NCBI GenBank assembly: GCA_014622685.1
Contig: CP061275.1
Coordinates: 62,001-126,000, forward strand
Source of the DNA: Buchnera aphidicola (Pentalonia nigronervosa)
GTDB taxonomy: Bacteria; Pseudomonadota; Gammaproteobacteria; Enterobacterales; Enterobacteriaceae
Length of the DNA stretch: 64,000 bases
Direction of reading: 5' to 3'
Part shown: positions 51,937 through 61,154 of the stretch, in pieces
Position numbering within the stretch: position 1 is the stretch's first letter
Layout of the letters: each line of letters opens with the position of its first letter
Position numbers and translations under genes: made by a program
Notes under the pieces: generated by a model
What the model was told of the DNA's origin: nothing
Seen by the model: the letters and a program-made list of their open reading frames with translations, nothing else
Databases searched by the model: none

Positions 51937-52737
51937 TTAAACTGCGTTTGTATTAATTAATCTTTGATCAATTGTTTCATTTTTTTGCCATGTTAATATA
52001 TCACAACCGTTTTTTGTAACCAATATAGTGTGTTCATATTGAGCAGATAAAGAATGGTCTTGTGTTTTTACTGTCCATCCATCTTGCATGCATTTTACTT
52101 GTGATTTTCCTGCGTTAATCATAGGCTCAATTGTAAAAATCATTCCAGATTGTAGAATAATATTATTGTGTGGATTTTTATAATGTAATACATGTGGTTT
52201 TTCGTGAAAATTTCGCCCAATACCATGTCCACAATATTCTTTTACAACAGAAAAATTATTACTTTCGACATATTTTTGAATACCTTCCCCAATTTTATAT
52301 AAAGGTATACCCGGTTGAATCAATCTTAAAGCGCAGTATAAACTTTCTTGGGCAACTGTGCATAATCGTTTTGACAATGTACTTGTATTACCCACAAAAA
52401 ACATTTTTGATGTATCAGCATAATAATCGTTTTTAATAATTGTGACATCAATATTAACAATATCTCCTTTTTGTAATATTTGATGTTTACTTGGGATACC
52501 GTGACATACTACGTCATTAACAGAAATGCAAATAGATTTTGGAAAACCACGATATCCTAAACAAGCGGCAATGGCTTTTTGTTGATACACGATATAATCG
52601 TGACAAATGTCATTTATTTCTTCTGTGCTCACATGAGGTTGTATATATTTTTCTATCATTTCTAAAACTTCAGCGGCTAATTTTCCGGATATTCGCATTT
52701 TTTTAATTTCTGATTTTGTTTTGATCATCCCATGCAT
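51937..52737 (-). CDS. map: Methionine aminopeptidase type I
   Basis: Removes the N-terminal Met from nascent proteins at the ribosome. The 266 residues compare with 264 in E. coli. The five metal ligands lie in IVNIDVTII (Asp), YADTSKMF (Asp), CGHGIGRNFHE (His), TIEPMI (Glu) and QYEHTI (Glu). CLGYRGFPKSICISVNDVVCHGIP contains the conserved His. The ATG at 52737 gives the E. coli-like N-terminus; an ATG three codons in is possible. It is divergent from rpsB, as in E. coli. Confidence 0.96.
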   Translation of the reverse strand: MHGMIKTKSEIKKMRISGKLAAEVLEMIEKYIQPHVSTEEINDICHDYIVYQQKAIAACLGYRGFPKSICISVNDVVCHGIPSKHQILQKGDIVNIDVTIIKNDYYADTSKMFFVGNTSTLSKRLCTVAQESLYCALRLIQPGIPLYKIGEGIQKYVESNNFSVVKEYCGHGIGRNFHEKPHVLHYKNPHNNIILQSGMIFTIEPMINAGKSQVKCMQDGWTVKTQDHSLSAQYEHTILVTKNGCDILTWQKNETIDQRLINTNAV

Positions 52738-53007
52738 AATATTTTACCGTTTTTACATTAAATTATAGTTTTTAAAATATATATAAATTATACTTTAAAA
52801 AATATAGTCTTTATATTTAATGATGAATTTTTGTAAAAAATTATTAGTAATACTTAATTTTTTTAATGGGAAATATAATATAAATCTGTATTGGTGAAAA
52901 AATAAAAAACGAATATACTAATATTTGTATTATCATAAAAAACTAATTTAGTGTATTTAGAATTTAATAATTTTAATAACATATTTAATTAAATATATTT
53001 TTAATTC

Positions 53008-53011
53008 GAGG
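53008..53011 (+). promoter_or_regulatory. Ribosome-binding site deciding the rpsB start
   Basis: GAGG, followed by TGATT and then ATG at 53017. A GTG at 53011 overlaps this site and is therefore unlikely to be the start. Confidence 0.7.
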
Positions 53012-53016
53012 TGATT

Positions 53017-53742
53017 ATGGAAATAGTTTCAATGCGTGATATGTTAAATGCAGGTGTACATTTTGGTCATCAAACACGTTATTGGAATCCAAAAATGAAA
53101 CCATTTATTTTTGGTTCTCGTAATAAAATTCATATTATTAACTTAGAAAAAACTCTTCCAATGTTTCATTTTGCTCTTTCAGAACTGAAAAAAATTGCTT
53201 TTAAAAAAGGGAAGATACTGTTTGTAGGAACGAAAAGAGCCGCAAGCGCAGCTATAAAAAACGTAGCAATACAATGTGATCAATTTTATGTAAATCATCG
53301 TTGGTTAGGTGGTATGTTAACAAATTGGAAAACTGTACGACAATCTATTAAGCGTTTAAAAGATTTAGAGCTTCAATCAAAAGATGGAACATTTGAAAAA
53401 TTAACTAAAAAGGAAGTATTAATTAAACAAAAAGAGTTATTAAAATTTGAAAATAGTTTAGGCGGCATAAAAAATATGGGTGGATTACCAGATTGCTTGT
53501 TTGTAATTGATGCGTTTCACGAACATATTGCAATAAAAGAAGCAAATAATTTAGGAATTCCCGTATTTTCTATTGTGGACACGAACGCTAATCCTGATGG
53601 TGTAGATTATGTTATACCTGGTAATGATGACGCTATTAGATCAGTAATATTATACTTAAAAGCTGTATGTTTGAGCATTACTAAAATCAAAAGTGGAATT
53701 GATCAAATACGCGATCTAAATTTTTTAAAAACAAGTACGTAA
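53017..53742 (+). CDS. rpsB: 30S ribosomal protein S2
   Basis: Small-subunit ribosomal protein. From the ATG at 53017 it has 241 residues, the same as in E. coli, and starts [59 protein letters not shown] and [23 protein letters not shown] are all conserved. The C-terminal tail differs from E. coli. It leads rpsB-tsf-pyrH-frr. A leader region of about 280 bases lies upstream, shared with map, in which S2 autoregulation could occur, though no structure was recognised. Confidence 0.98.
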   Translation: MEIVSMRDMLNAGVHFGHQTRYWNPKMKPFIFGSRNKIHIINLEKTLPMFHFALSELKKIAFKKGKILFVGTKRAASAAIKNVAIQCDQFYVNHRWLGGMLTNWKTVRQSIKRLKDLELQSKDGTFEKLTKKEVLIKQKELLKFENSLGGIKNMGGLPDCLFVIDAFHEHIAIKEANNLGIPVFSIVDTNANPDGVDYVIPGNDDAIRSVILYLKAVCLSITKIKSGIDQIRDLNFLKTST

Positions 53743-53845
53743 TTGTAGAAAATGTATAAATAAAATAGATTATATTCATATATATTTTGTAATTTAATAT
53801 TGAATATATTTTTTTATAAGTGATGTTTTTAATAGGATATAAATT

Positions 53846-54646
53846 ATGAAAAATGTTAGTGTTTCTCTTATCAAGGAGTTAAGATTGCGCACGGGAGTTA
53901 GTTTCGTGGAATGTAAACGAGCATTATTAGAAGAAAATGGAGATATTGAGTTATCAATTGACAATTTGCGAAAAGCGGGAATGGTAACAGCAGCAAAAAA
54001 AAACACTCATGTCACAAATCAAGGTGTGATATTTGCTTTCGTTAAAAATGATGCCGGTGTAATGCTAGAATTGAATTGTGAAACAGATTTTGTTACTAAA
54101 AATAAACATTTCATTAATTTAGGAAAAAAAATCATATCTACGGCATTAGATAAGAATATAAAAGATATTAATCAAATAAAAAGTATATTCGAATTAGAAA
54201 GAACTGAGTTGGTATTTCGACTAAATGAAAATATTAATATCAATCGTTTCAATTATCTTCATGGTAAAAATATTGTTGCATATGTTCATAGTTTTCGTAT
54301 TGGAGTATTAGTGCATGCTGATAATCTAGATCAAAAAATGTTAAAAAATATTGCCATGCATATCGCAGCTAGTAAACCACAATATTTATATCCTGAAAAT
54401 GTATCAAAAAGTGTTTTTAATCGTGAATATAATATTCAAATAGAATTATCAAAAACACTTAATAAACCATCTAATATAATTAAAAAAATAGTATCAGGTA
54501 GAATGAAAAAATTTGTTAATAGCATTTCTCTGACGGGTCAAAATTTTATTATTAATCCTGCTAAAACTGTCGGGGAGATATTACACGAAAATAATGCATC
54601 TGTCATATCATTTATTAGGTTTGAAATTGGCGAAAAAATTATATAA
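53846..54646 (+). CDS. tsf: Elongation factor Ts
   Basis: Guanine nucleotide exchange factor for EF-Tu. The 266 residues compare with 283 in E. coli. [20 protein letters not shown] is the N-terminal module, [12 protein letters not shown] the signature that contacts EF-Tu, and [11 protein letters not shown] a second conserved segment. The coiled-coil region is shorter than in E. coli, which explains the length. It lies 103 bases after rpsB in the usual order. Confidence 0.97.
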   Translation: MKNVSVSLIKELRLRTGVSFVECKRALLEENGDIELSIDNLRKAGMVTAAKKNTHVTNQGVIFAFVKNDAGVMLELNCETDFVTKNKHFINLGKKIISTALDKNIKDINQIKSIFELERTELVFRLNENININRFNYLHGKNIVAYVHSFRIGVLVHADNLDQKMLKNIAMHIAASKPQYLYPENVSKSVFNREYNIQIELSKTLNKPSNIIKKIVSGRMKKFVNSISLTGQNFIINPAKTVGEILHENNASVISFIRFEIGEKII

Positions 54647-54742
54647 AATTTTATGTATGAAAGTATACAAATTGCTTATTATAAACAAAAATTCTATATG
54701 ATATTTTAATCTTCATATGCAAAGTATACTTAGGCTAAAAAC

Positions 54743-55471
54743 ATGTTGACTAATGAGACATTTATATATCGACGGATTTTATTAAAAATAAGCGGAGAAG
54801 TATTACAAGGAACAAATAAATTTGGTATTGATACTTTTTCTTTAAAAAGAATAGCAACTGAAATTTTTTCGATAGTAAAAATGGGGATTGAAGTAAGTTT
54901 GGTGATTGGAGGAGGTAATTTATTTCGGGGTGAACAATTATCTAGATTAGGTATCGGTCGGGTTGTTTCTGATCATATCGGTATTTTATCTACAATTATT
55001 AATGGATTAGCAATGAAAGATATAATTCAAACGTTTTCTGATTATCAGACATGCTTAATGTCATCTATACCTTTAAATGGTATCTGTGAAGTATATAATT
55101 ATGAACGAGCAATGAATTTATTGTCTAAAAAGTATATTTTAATATTTTCTGCTGGAATTGGTAATCCTTTTTTTACAACGGATTCAGCTGCTTGTTTACG
55201 TGCTATTGAGACTGAATCGAACGTTGTTTTAAAAGGAACGAAGGTTGATGGAGTATATTCAATAGACCCAAACAAATTTTCTCGCGCTATATTATACAAG
55301 ATATTAAAATATGAGGATGTTATAAAAAAAGAATTGCAAGTGATGGACTTAACTGCTTTTACGCTTGCGCGAGATTATAATTTACCAATATGCGTTTTTA
55401 ATATTAACAAACCTGGATCTTTATATCGTATTGTTGCAGGAAAAAAAGAAGGTACACTTATTACTTCTTAA
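54743..55471 (+). CDS. pyrH: UMP kinase
   Basis: Hexameric amino-acid-kinase-family enzyme that phosphorylates UMP to UDP. The 242 residues compare with 241 in E. coli. [13 protein letters not shown] is the phosphate loop, [10 protein letters not shown] binds [16 protein letters not shown] the acceptor site, and [13 protein letters not shown] the ATP site. It follows tsf and precedes frr, a conserved block. The frame is intact. Confidence 0.97.
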   Translation: MLTNETFIYRRILLKISGEVLQGTNKFGIDTFSLKRIATEIFSIVKMGIEVSLVIGGGNLFRGEQLSRLGIGRVVSDHIGILSTIINGLAMKDIIQTFSDYQTCLMSSIPLNGICEVYNYERAMNLLSKKYILIFSAGIGNPFFTTDSAACLRAIETESNVVLKGTKVDGVYSIDPNKFSRAILYKILKYEDVIKKELQVMDLTAFTLARDYNLPICVFNINKPGSLYRIVAGKKEGTLITS

Positions 55472-55555
55472 GTATTAAGATAGAATACATTATTTATTAG
55501 TATTTTTTATTAAGGTTGTCACTTAATTAAATAGATTTTTTATAAGGCTAACATT

Positions 55556-56113
55556 GTGATAAATGAAATTTATTCTCAAAATTGTAAAAAAATGGATACT
55601 TGCGTACAACTATTTCAAACAAATGTCAGTAACATACGAACCGGACGAGCATCGCCAGCGTTGTTAAATAATATTTTTATAGAATATTTTGGTGTTAAGA
55701 CACATTTACAAAAAATTGCGAATATTACAGTTGAAAACTCGCATACACTTAAAATACATGTGTTTGATAACTCAATTACTGTATTGATTAGAAAAGCAAT
55801 TTTAAATTCTAACCTCGGTCTAAATCCTATTGAACATGGTCAAAATATACTTGTTCCTATACCTGAATTAACAGAAGATAGAAGGAAAAATTTAATTAAA
55901 ATGATTAGATTAGATGCTGAAAAAAGCCGAGTTTGTATTCGTAATATCCGTAGAAATACAAACTCCAAAATAAAAGAATTTTCAAAAAAAGAAATTATCA
56001 GTAAAGATCATGAATACATCGATCAAATAAAAATCCAAAAAATCACCGATGAATATATTAAAAAAATAGATAATATTTTGCTAAAGAAAGAACAAGAGAT
56101 AATGAAATTTTAA
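55556..56113 (+). CDS. frr: Ribosome recycling factor
   Basis: Splits post-termination ribosomes together with EF-G. The protein has 185 residues, as in E. coli. FQTNVSNIRTGRASPALLNNIFIEYFG is the conserved head of the first long helix and beta domain, and IPELTEDRRKNLIKMI with RNIRRNTNSKIKEF the second half. The start is GTG at 55556 with TAAGG upstream, giving the E. coli-like MINEIYS. In E. coli dxr would come next; here a desert follows. Confidence 0.96.
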   Translation: MINEIYSQNCKKMDTCVQLFQTNVSNIRTGRASPALLNNIFIEYFGVKTHLQKIANITVENSHTLKIHVFDNSITVLIRKAILNSNLGLNPIEHGQNILVPIPELTEDRRKNLIKMIRLDAEKSRVCIRNIRRNTNSKIKEFSKKEIISKDHEYIDQIKIQKITDEYIKKIDNILLKKEQEIMKF

Positions 56114-57251
56114 TATTTTTTGTGCTATATGGTATTTTTGTATAAATATTTCTGCAACACAAACAATTATTTTTTTTAGTTTTTATAAGTTTTATTATTT
56201 TTTTAACGTTCACATATTTTTTAGAAAATAATATTTTATTAAAAGTTATTTTTATTATGTAATTAACAAATGATGTTGATATACTAATTAAAAAAACGTA
56301 AATTTTTTAGTGCTATAAATTACACACTATCATTGAACATGTTAAAAAATAATTCAAACGTAAAAAATGAAGTTGACGTTTTTTGAATGAACAGTTGTTT
56401 TTTTTGATATGCTAGTCAAGTTGTGTTAGTTTTTATTAAAATATATTGTAGATAATTTATATTATAATTATTTTTTACATATACACAAAACCAATCTTGT
56501 TATTTCAATAAGGATGATTTATTTCTAATGGCGTTTTTTTAGATGTCAATCATGTTTTTTATGTATTTAAAATATTTTATATACAGTGAATATAATTCCA
56601 TTTTTTGATTGTTTTAATCAACTATGTATTTATTTTATTTAGATCATAAACAATAGAATTTTTATAAATTTAAAATACATGATGAATGACAATTAAAAAT
56701 TATTTAGAAACGGTATCTGTTTTATAGTTTTTGGTTTAAATAAACTTTGATCTATGTGTAATCAGTTGTTTATTATACAAAAGATATGACAGATAATGAT
56801 ACGTTAGCATAATTAATGATTTTTTTTTATTACAGCGAAAATTATGTATGTAAAATCTTATTTTAGACATATACCCTTGGAATTTTAATTATTGAAATTT
56901 TAAACATATTATTTTTTTTAAAATTAACGAAAACATTTCTGATTAAAAAATTAGTTATTAATTTTTTTTTGGTGAATCTATTATAGTAATTTCAAATTTT
57001 ACCAATTCAGTTATACTGATTGTATCATAAAGAATTTTATGTTAAATAGAGCAATACAATTGATATTATAGTTTTTTCTTAAAGATATCATTTTATTCAA
57101 ATTTATTAAATACTAATAAGATTTCAGTTTTTTAATAAAGCAGGATATTGTTGTTTTCGAGTTTGTTGTATAATTTTATATAATTATTTTTTTATAATGT
57201 TTGTTATTATAGTATCGGTGTTATTTTTTTATAAAAAAGTTAATATCTATT
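56114..57251. other. 1.1 kb gene desert at the dxr position
   Basis: 1,138 bases between frr and uppS. In E. coli, and in Buchnera as I recall, dxr (about 1.2 kb) fills this place, so the near-equal length suggests an eroded dxr. I looked for the NADPH motif (GSTGSIG) and the NKES motif in the plus frames and did not find them. No tRNA or hairpin stands out. Confidence 0.55.
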
Positions 57252-57980
57252 ATGTTAAGTAAAATGTTCCTGAATCATAAAACAAAGTATCCAATGCATG
57301 TAGCAATTATTATGGATGGCAATAGAAGATGGGCGAAAAAGAAGGGTAAAATGCATATTTATGGATATAAAAAAGGTATTCAAGCTGCTCAAAAAGCAAT
57401 AAAGTTTTCTGTTTTAAATCGTTTGAAAATGCTAACTTTATATGCATTTAGCCAAGAGAACAGAAATCGTCCTATTTTAGAAATTAAAACATTGTTAAAT
57501 TTATTTTTTATGGCTTTAGATAGTGAAAAAAATAACTTTCTGAAATATAATATCAAATTGAAAGTAATTGGTGATAAAACATATTTTGATAATAATCTTC
57601 AAAGTTGTATTTTTGAAATTGAAAAAATAACTCGTAATAATAATGGTTTAAATTTAAACATTGCTGCAAATTATAGTGGAAGATGGGACTTAATTCAAGG
57701 CATGAAACGTGTTGCTAATGGTGTCAAAAAAGGATTTTTTTCAATTGAGGATATTACAGAAAATATGTTTTCTCAATTTTTATCTATTGATGATTTTATT
57801 CCTGTTGATTTAGTAATTCGTACTGGAGGAGAGAAAAGGTTAAGTAATTTTTTATTATGGCATATAGCTTATTCAGAATTATATTTTACTACTGTTTTGT
57901 GGCCAGATTTTAATCAAAGTATTTTTAAAAGAGCTATAAATTCATTTATATCTCGTAATCGTCGTTTCGGAAGATTGTAA
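57252..57980 (+). CDS. uppS: Undecaprenyl diphosphate synthase
   Basis: cis-Prenyltransferase that makes the C55 lipid carrier used by MraY and MurG. The 242 residues compare with 253 in E. coli. HVAIIMDGNRRWAKKKG carries the catalytic Asp, LTLYAFSQENRNRP the second motif, LNIAANYSGRWD the third, and VDLVIRTGGEKRLSNFLLW with AYSELYF the fourth. Two family positions differ from E. coli: GNGRW is GNRRW (common in eukaryotic members) and ENWNRP is ENRNRP. cdsA, which follows uppS in E. coli, is absent. The isoprenoid precursor must come from elsewhere if dxr is truly gone. Confidence 0.95.
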   Translation: MLSKMFLNHKTKYPMHVAIIMDGNRRWAKKKGKMHIYGYKKGIQAAQKAIKFSVLNRLKMLTLYAFSQENRNRPILEIKTLLNLFFMALDSEKNNFLKYNIKLKVIGDKTYFDNNLQSCIFEIEKITRNNNGLNLNIAANYSGRWDLIQGMKRVANGVKKGFFSIEDITENMFSQFLSIDDFIPVDLVIRTGGEKRLSNFLLWHIAYSELYFTTVLWPDFNQSIFKRAINSFISRNRRFGRL

Positions 57981-58153
57981 ATTTTATAAAAAACTATTGT
58001 ATTAAAGTGATTCATTTTTTAATTTGATACATCATCATTCATTTTAATTAAATATTTTTTGTTTATTTTAAATAATATTTTTATAAATTGTATTTTTTGG
58101 TATTGTGTAATCAAAAAATTGCTGCAAAAATTATTTAGGGAGTAATACCGATT

Positions 58154-60592
58154 GTGCAAACACTTTTAATAAAACAGTTTATTAAAAAAATGTTTTTTAT
58201 CTTGATGGTGTTTTTCAGTACAAATGTATATGCGAAAAATACTTGGATCGTAAGAGATATTAAATTAGAAGGATTAAAACATGTTGCAGCGAAAGAAGTG
58301 TTTAGAAATCTTGTTTTTAATATTGGGAGTAAAATATCTAAAAATGATATTAAAAATAGTATTCTTGCTTTATTTAAAACGAAAAAATTCGAAAATATTC
58401 GCGTAATCTCTTCAAGTAATATACTTATTTTTAAATTACAAGAGCGACCTTTGATTCAGAATATTTTTATTACTGGAAATAGTATGATTCAAGATACTGT
58501 TTTAAAAAAATATTTAACACAATTAGAAATAGATCATGGATTTTTTTTAAATCCATTTCACATTAAGATTTTTAAAAAAAATATAAGACAATTTTACCAT
58601 GATCATGGAAAATATGCATGCAATATTAAAATATTATCAATACCTCATACTGATCACACGATTGATTTAAAAATAATTATTTCTGAAGGCAGCTTAACAT
58701 ATTTAAATAAAATAAAAATATTTGGAAATGATCATTTTTCTGGCGATAAAATAATTTCGTTATTTGAGTTAAATCATCATAATATATGGTGGAATATCTT
58801 TGAAAAAAATTTTTATTCTTATAAAAAATTACAACAAGGTTTAAAGAAATTAAAAGATTTTTATTTGAATCAAGGATATTTTTATTTCAAAATTAAACAA
58901 CACAATATTCATTTTTCAAAAAATAAAAACAAAGTAGATATCATAATTGATATTTTTGAAGGTCATCAGTATAAAATATCACGTTTTTTAATTCATGGAT
59001 CTGTATTTAATCATTATAATGATATCTTAAATATTGTTAATCTTCATAATGACGAATTATACAATCAAGAAAAAATTTATTCTATTGTAAATGATATTAA
59101 GAAATTATTGTTTCAGTACGGATATATAAAATCCCAAGTCATACTGAGTCCTCAAATAAATCATAGAGATAAAACTATAATATTAAATTTCAACATTGAT
59201 TTGCAGAAACGCTATTTTGTACGAAAAATTTATTTTTCTGGTAATAAGATAACAAAAAATTTTGTATTACAAAGAAAAATGCAACAAAGTGAAGGTGAAT
59301 ATTTTAATATAAAAAAAGTAGAAAATGGAAAGAAAAAGTTAGAAAAAACAGGATATTTTAAACATGTTAACGTTATGTATAATATTTTTTCCGATAAACT
59401 ACGACAAATAGATGTTATTTATCAGGTTGAAGAACAGTCAACTGGTTCAGTCAATTTTGGATTAGGATATGGTTTTGATAGCGGATTAAGTTTCAATTCT
59501 ATTATTTCTCAAGATAATTTATTTGGTTCTGGAAATAATTTAAACACAAATGTTACTGTAAATAAATATCAAAAATATGCTGATTTATCAATTGGTTATC
59601 CATATTTTTTTAGTAAAAAAACAGAATTTAACACTAGAATTTTTTATAGTAATAAAAAGTATCATTTAGACGATGAAGAAAATATTTTTAAAAAAACTTA
59701 TGGAATAGAAAGTAATTTAGGATTTCGAATTAACGATACTGATATTGTAAACATAGGAACAGGTTATGCTCATAATGCAATTAAAAAATTTTACGATCAA
59801 AAAAATCATACTTTTTTAAAATCAAATACGTCCAATTCAGATTCGTTAATTAATGATGCAAACAAAAATAATTTATTAAATGATTATACAATTAGCTATT
59901 CATGGATGCATGATAGTTTGAAATATTTATATTTTCCAATTTTCGGAAATCGCACATACATTAGCGCAAAACATACGATTCCTGGTTCTGATAATCATTT
60001 TTATAAAATTATTTTTGATAAAGTAAAATATACTCCATTAAATAAAAAGAAAAATTTTATATTTTTGTATCATGTGCATATGGGTATTGGACATGGTTTT
60101 AAAAAACATAGATTACCATTTTATGAAAATTTTTCTATTAATAATTTTAATAATATTCGTGGTTTTCAATCTGAGACTATTGGTCCTAAAACTATTTTCG
60201 ATGATATTATTTCAAAAAATTGTATACAAAAAGAAGACAATCAGCTTTGTGAATCAAATCGTTCTATTGGAGGAAATGCTGTTATCATATCTAATTTTGA
60301 ACTTATTACACCAATTCCTTTAATAAATAAAAAATATTCTCAATTTCTACGATCATCATTTTTTATAGATGTTGGTAATATTTGGAACACAAATATAAAC
60401 AATATACAAGATGTAGATTCTTCTACATTTTCTATGTTACATAATTTAAAGAACACTTATTCATCTTTTGGTGTATCATTGCAATGGTTTTCTCCTATTG
60501 GTCCTTTAGTTTTTTCTTATGCGCATCCTATTCAAAAAAATCATGATCGTCAATTAGAACCATTTCAATTTAACATTGGTAAAAATTGGTAG
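58154..60592 (+). CDS. bamA: Outer membrane protein assembly factor BamA
   Basis: Omp85-family core of the beta-barrel assembly machine. The 812 residues compare with 810 in E. coli. The start is GTG at 58154 with AGGGAGT upstream. A signal peptide (about 1-27, ending NVYA) is followed by five POTRA domains (IRDIKLEGLKHV-type repeats to about 425) and a 16-strand barrel. The barrel contains the loop-6 signature NNIRGFQSETIGP and ends in FNIGKNW. The cell therefore still builds outer membrane proteins. skp, lpxD, lpxA, lpxB and rseP, its E. coli neighbours, are missing. Confidence 0.97.
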   Translation: MQTLLIKQFIKKMFFILMVFFSTNVYAKNTWIVRDIKLEGLKHVAAKEVFRNLVFNIGSKISKNDIKNSILALFKTKKFENIRVISSSNILIFKLQERPLIQNIFITGNSMIQDTVLKKYLTQLEIDHGFFLNPFHIKIFKKNIRQFYHDHGKYACNIKILSIPHTDHTIDLKIIISEGSLTYLNKIKIFGNDHFSGDKIISLFELNHHNIWWNIFEKNFYSYKKLQQGLKKLKDFYLNQGYFYFKIKQHNIHFSKNKNKVDIIIDIFEGHQYKISRFLIHGSVFNHYNDILNIVNLHNDELYNQEKIYSIVNDIKKLLFQYGYIKSQVILSPQINHRDKTIILNFNIDLQKRYFVRKIYFSGNKITKNFVLQRKMQQSEGEYFNIKKVENGKKKLEKTGYFKHVNVMYNIFSDKLRQIDVIYQVEEQSTGSVNFGLGYGFDSGLSFNSIISQDNLFGSGNNLNTNVTVNKYQKYADLSIGYPYFFSKKTEFNTRIFYSNKKYHLDDEENIFKKTYGIESNLGFRINDTDIVNIGTGYAHNAIKKFYDQKNHTFLKSNTSNSDSLINDANKNNLLNDYTISYSWMHDSLKYLYFPIFGNRTYISAKHTIPGSDNHFYKIIFDKVKYTPLNKKKNFIFLYHVHMGIGHGFKKHRLPFYENFSINNFNNIRGFQSETIGPKTIFDDIISKNCIQKEDNQLCESNRSIGGNAVIISNFELITPIPLINKKYSQFLRSSFFIDVGNIWNTNINNIQDVDSSTFSMLHNLKNTYSSFGVSLQWFSPIGPLVFSYAHPIQKNHDRQLEPFQFNIGKNW

Positions 60593-60600
60593 TACAAAAA

Positions 60601-60605
60601 TAAGG
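60601..60605 (+). promoter_or_regulatory. Ribosome-binding site deciding the fabZ start
   Basis: TAAGG six bases before a TTG codon at 60612. No ATG is available in the fabZ frame near the conserved N-terminus, so this site supports TTG initiation. Confidence 0.6.
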
Positions 60606-60611
60606 TATATT

Positions 60612-61070
60612 TTGAATTTTTTAAAAGAAACGTTAAATATTAAAGATATTTTATCGATATTACCTCATCGATATCCCTTTTTAATGGTCGATCGTGTAAT
60701 AGATTTTAAAGCGTTTAAATATTTACGGGCGATAAAAAATTGCACTTCAAGCGAAACGTGTTTTCAGGGACATTTTATTAATAATCCTGTGTTTCCAGGT
60801 GTATTAATTGTCGAATCTATGGCGCAAGCAACGGCTATTTTAATATATAAAAGCATAAACACATTAAATATAAATAAATTGTGTTATTTCGTAGGTATGG
60901 ATAATGTTCGTTTTAAGAAAAGTGTCATTCCTGGAGATAAAATTTTCATAGAAGTATTTATTCTAAAAAAACATAAAAAAATAATACAATTTAAAATTCT
61001 TGCTAGTGTTGATGCTAGCATTGTTTGTAGGTCTACTATGATGTTTTTAATTAAGAATTCATGTATTTGA
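60612..61070 (+). CDS. fabZ: 3-hydroxyacyl-ACP dehydratase FabZ
   Basis: Hot-dog-fold dehydratase of fatty-acid elongation. From the TTG at 60612 it has 152 residues (151 in E. coli). LPHRYPFLMVDRVIDF, CFQGHFINNPVFPGVLIVESMAQ (catalytic His and Glu), FVGMDNVRFKKSVIPGD and STMMF are conserved. An upstream TTG at 60576 would overlap bamA and adds residues without homology. It lies between bamA and dnaE with none of the lipid A genes that flank it in E. coli, so its job is probably phospholipid or lipoate-type acyl synthesis instead of lipid A. That is inference. Confidence 0.94.
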   Translation: MNFLKETLNIKDILSILPHRYPFLMVDRVIDFKAFKYLRAIKNCTSSETCFQGHFINNPVFPGVLIVESMAQATAILIYKSINTLNINKLCYFVGMDNVRFKKSVIPGDKIFIEVFILKKHKKIIQFKILASVDASIVCRSTMMFLIKNSCI

Positions 61071-61154
61071 ATTGTATTTTTTGATTTATTAAAATAATGT
61101 TTTATAAATAATATGATCGTATTAAATAACTAGTATATAAAATTGTTAAACATA

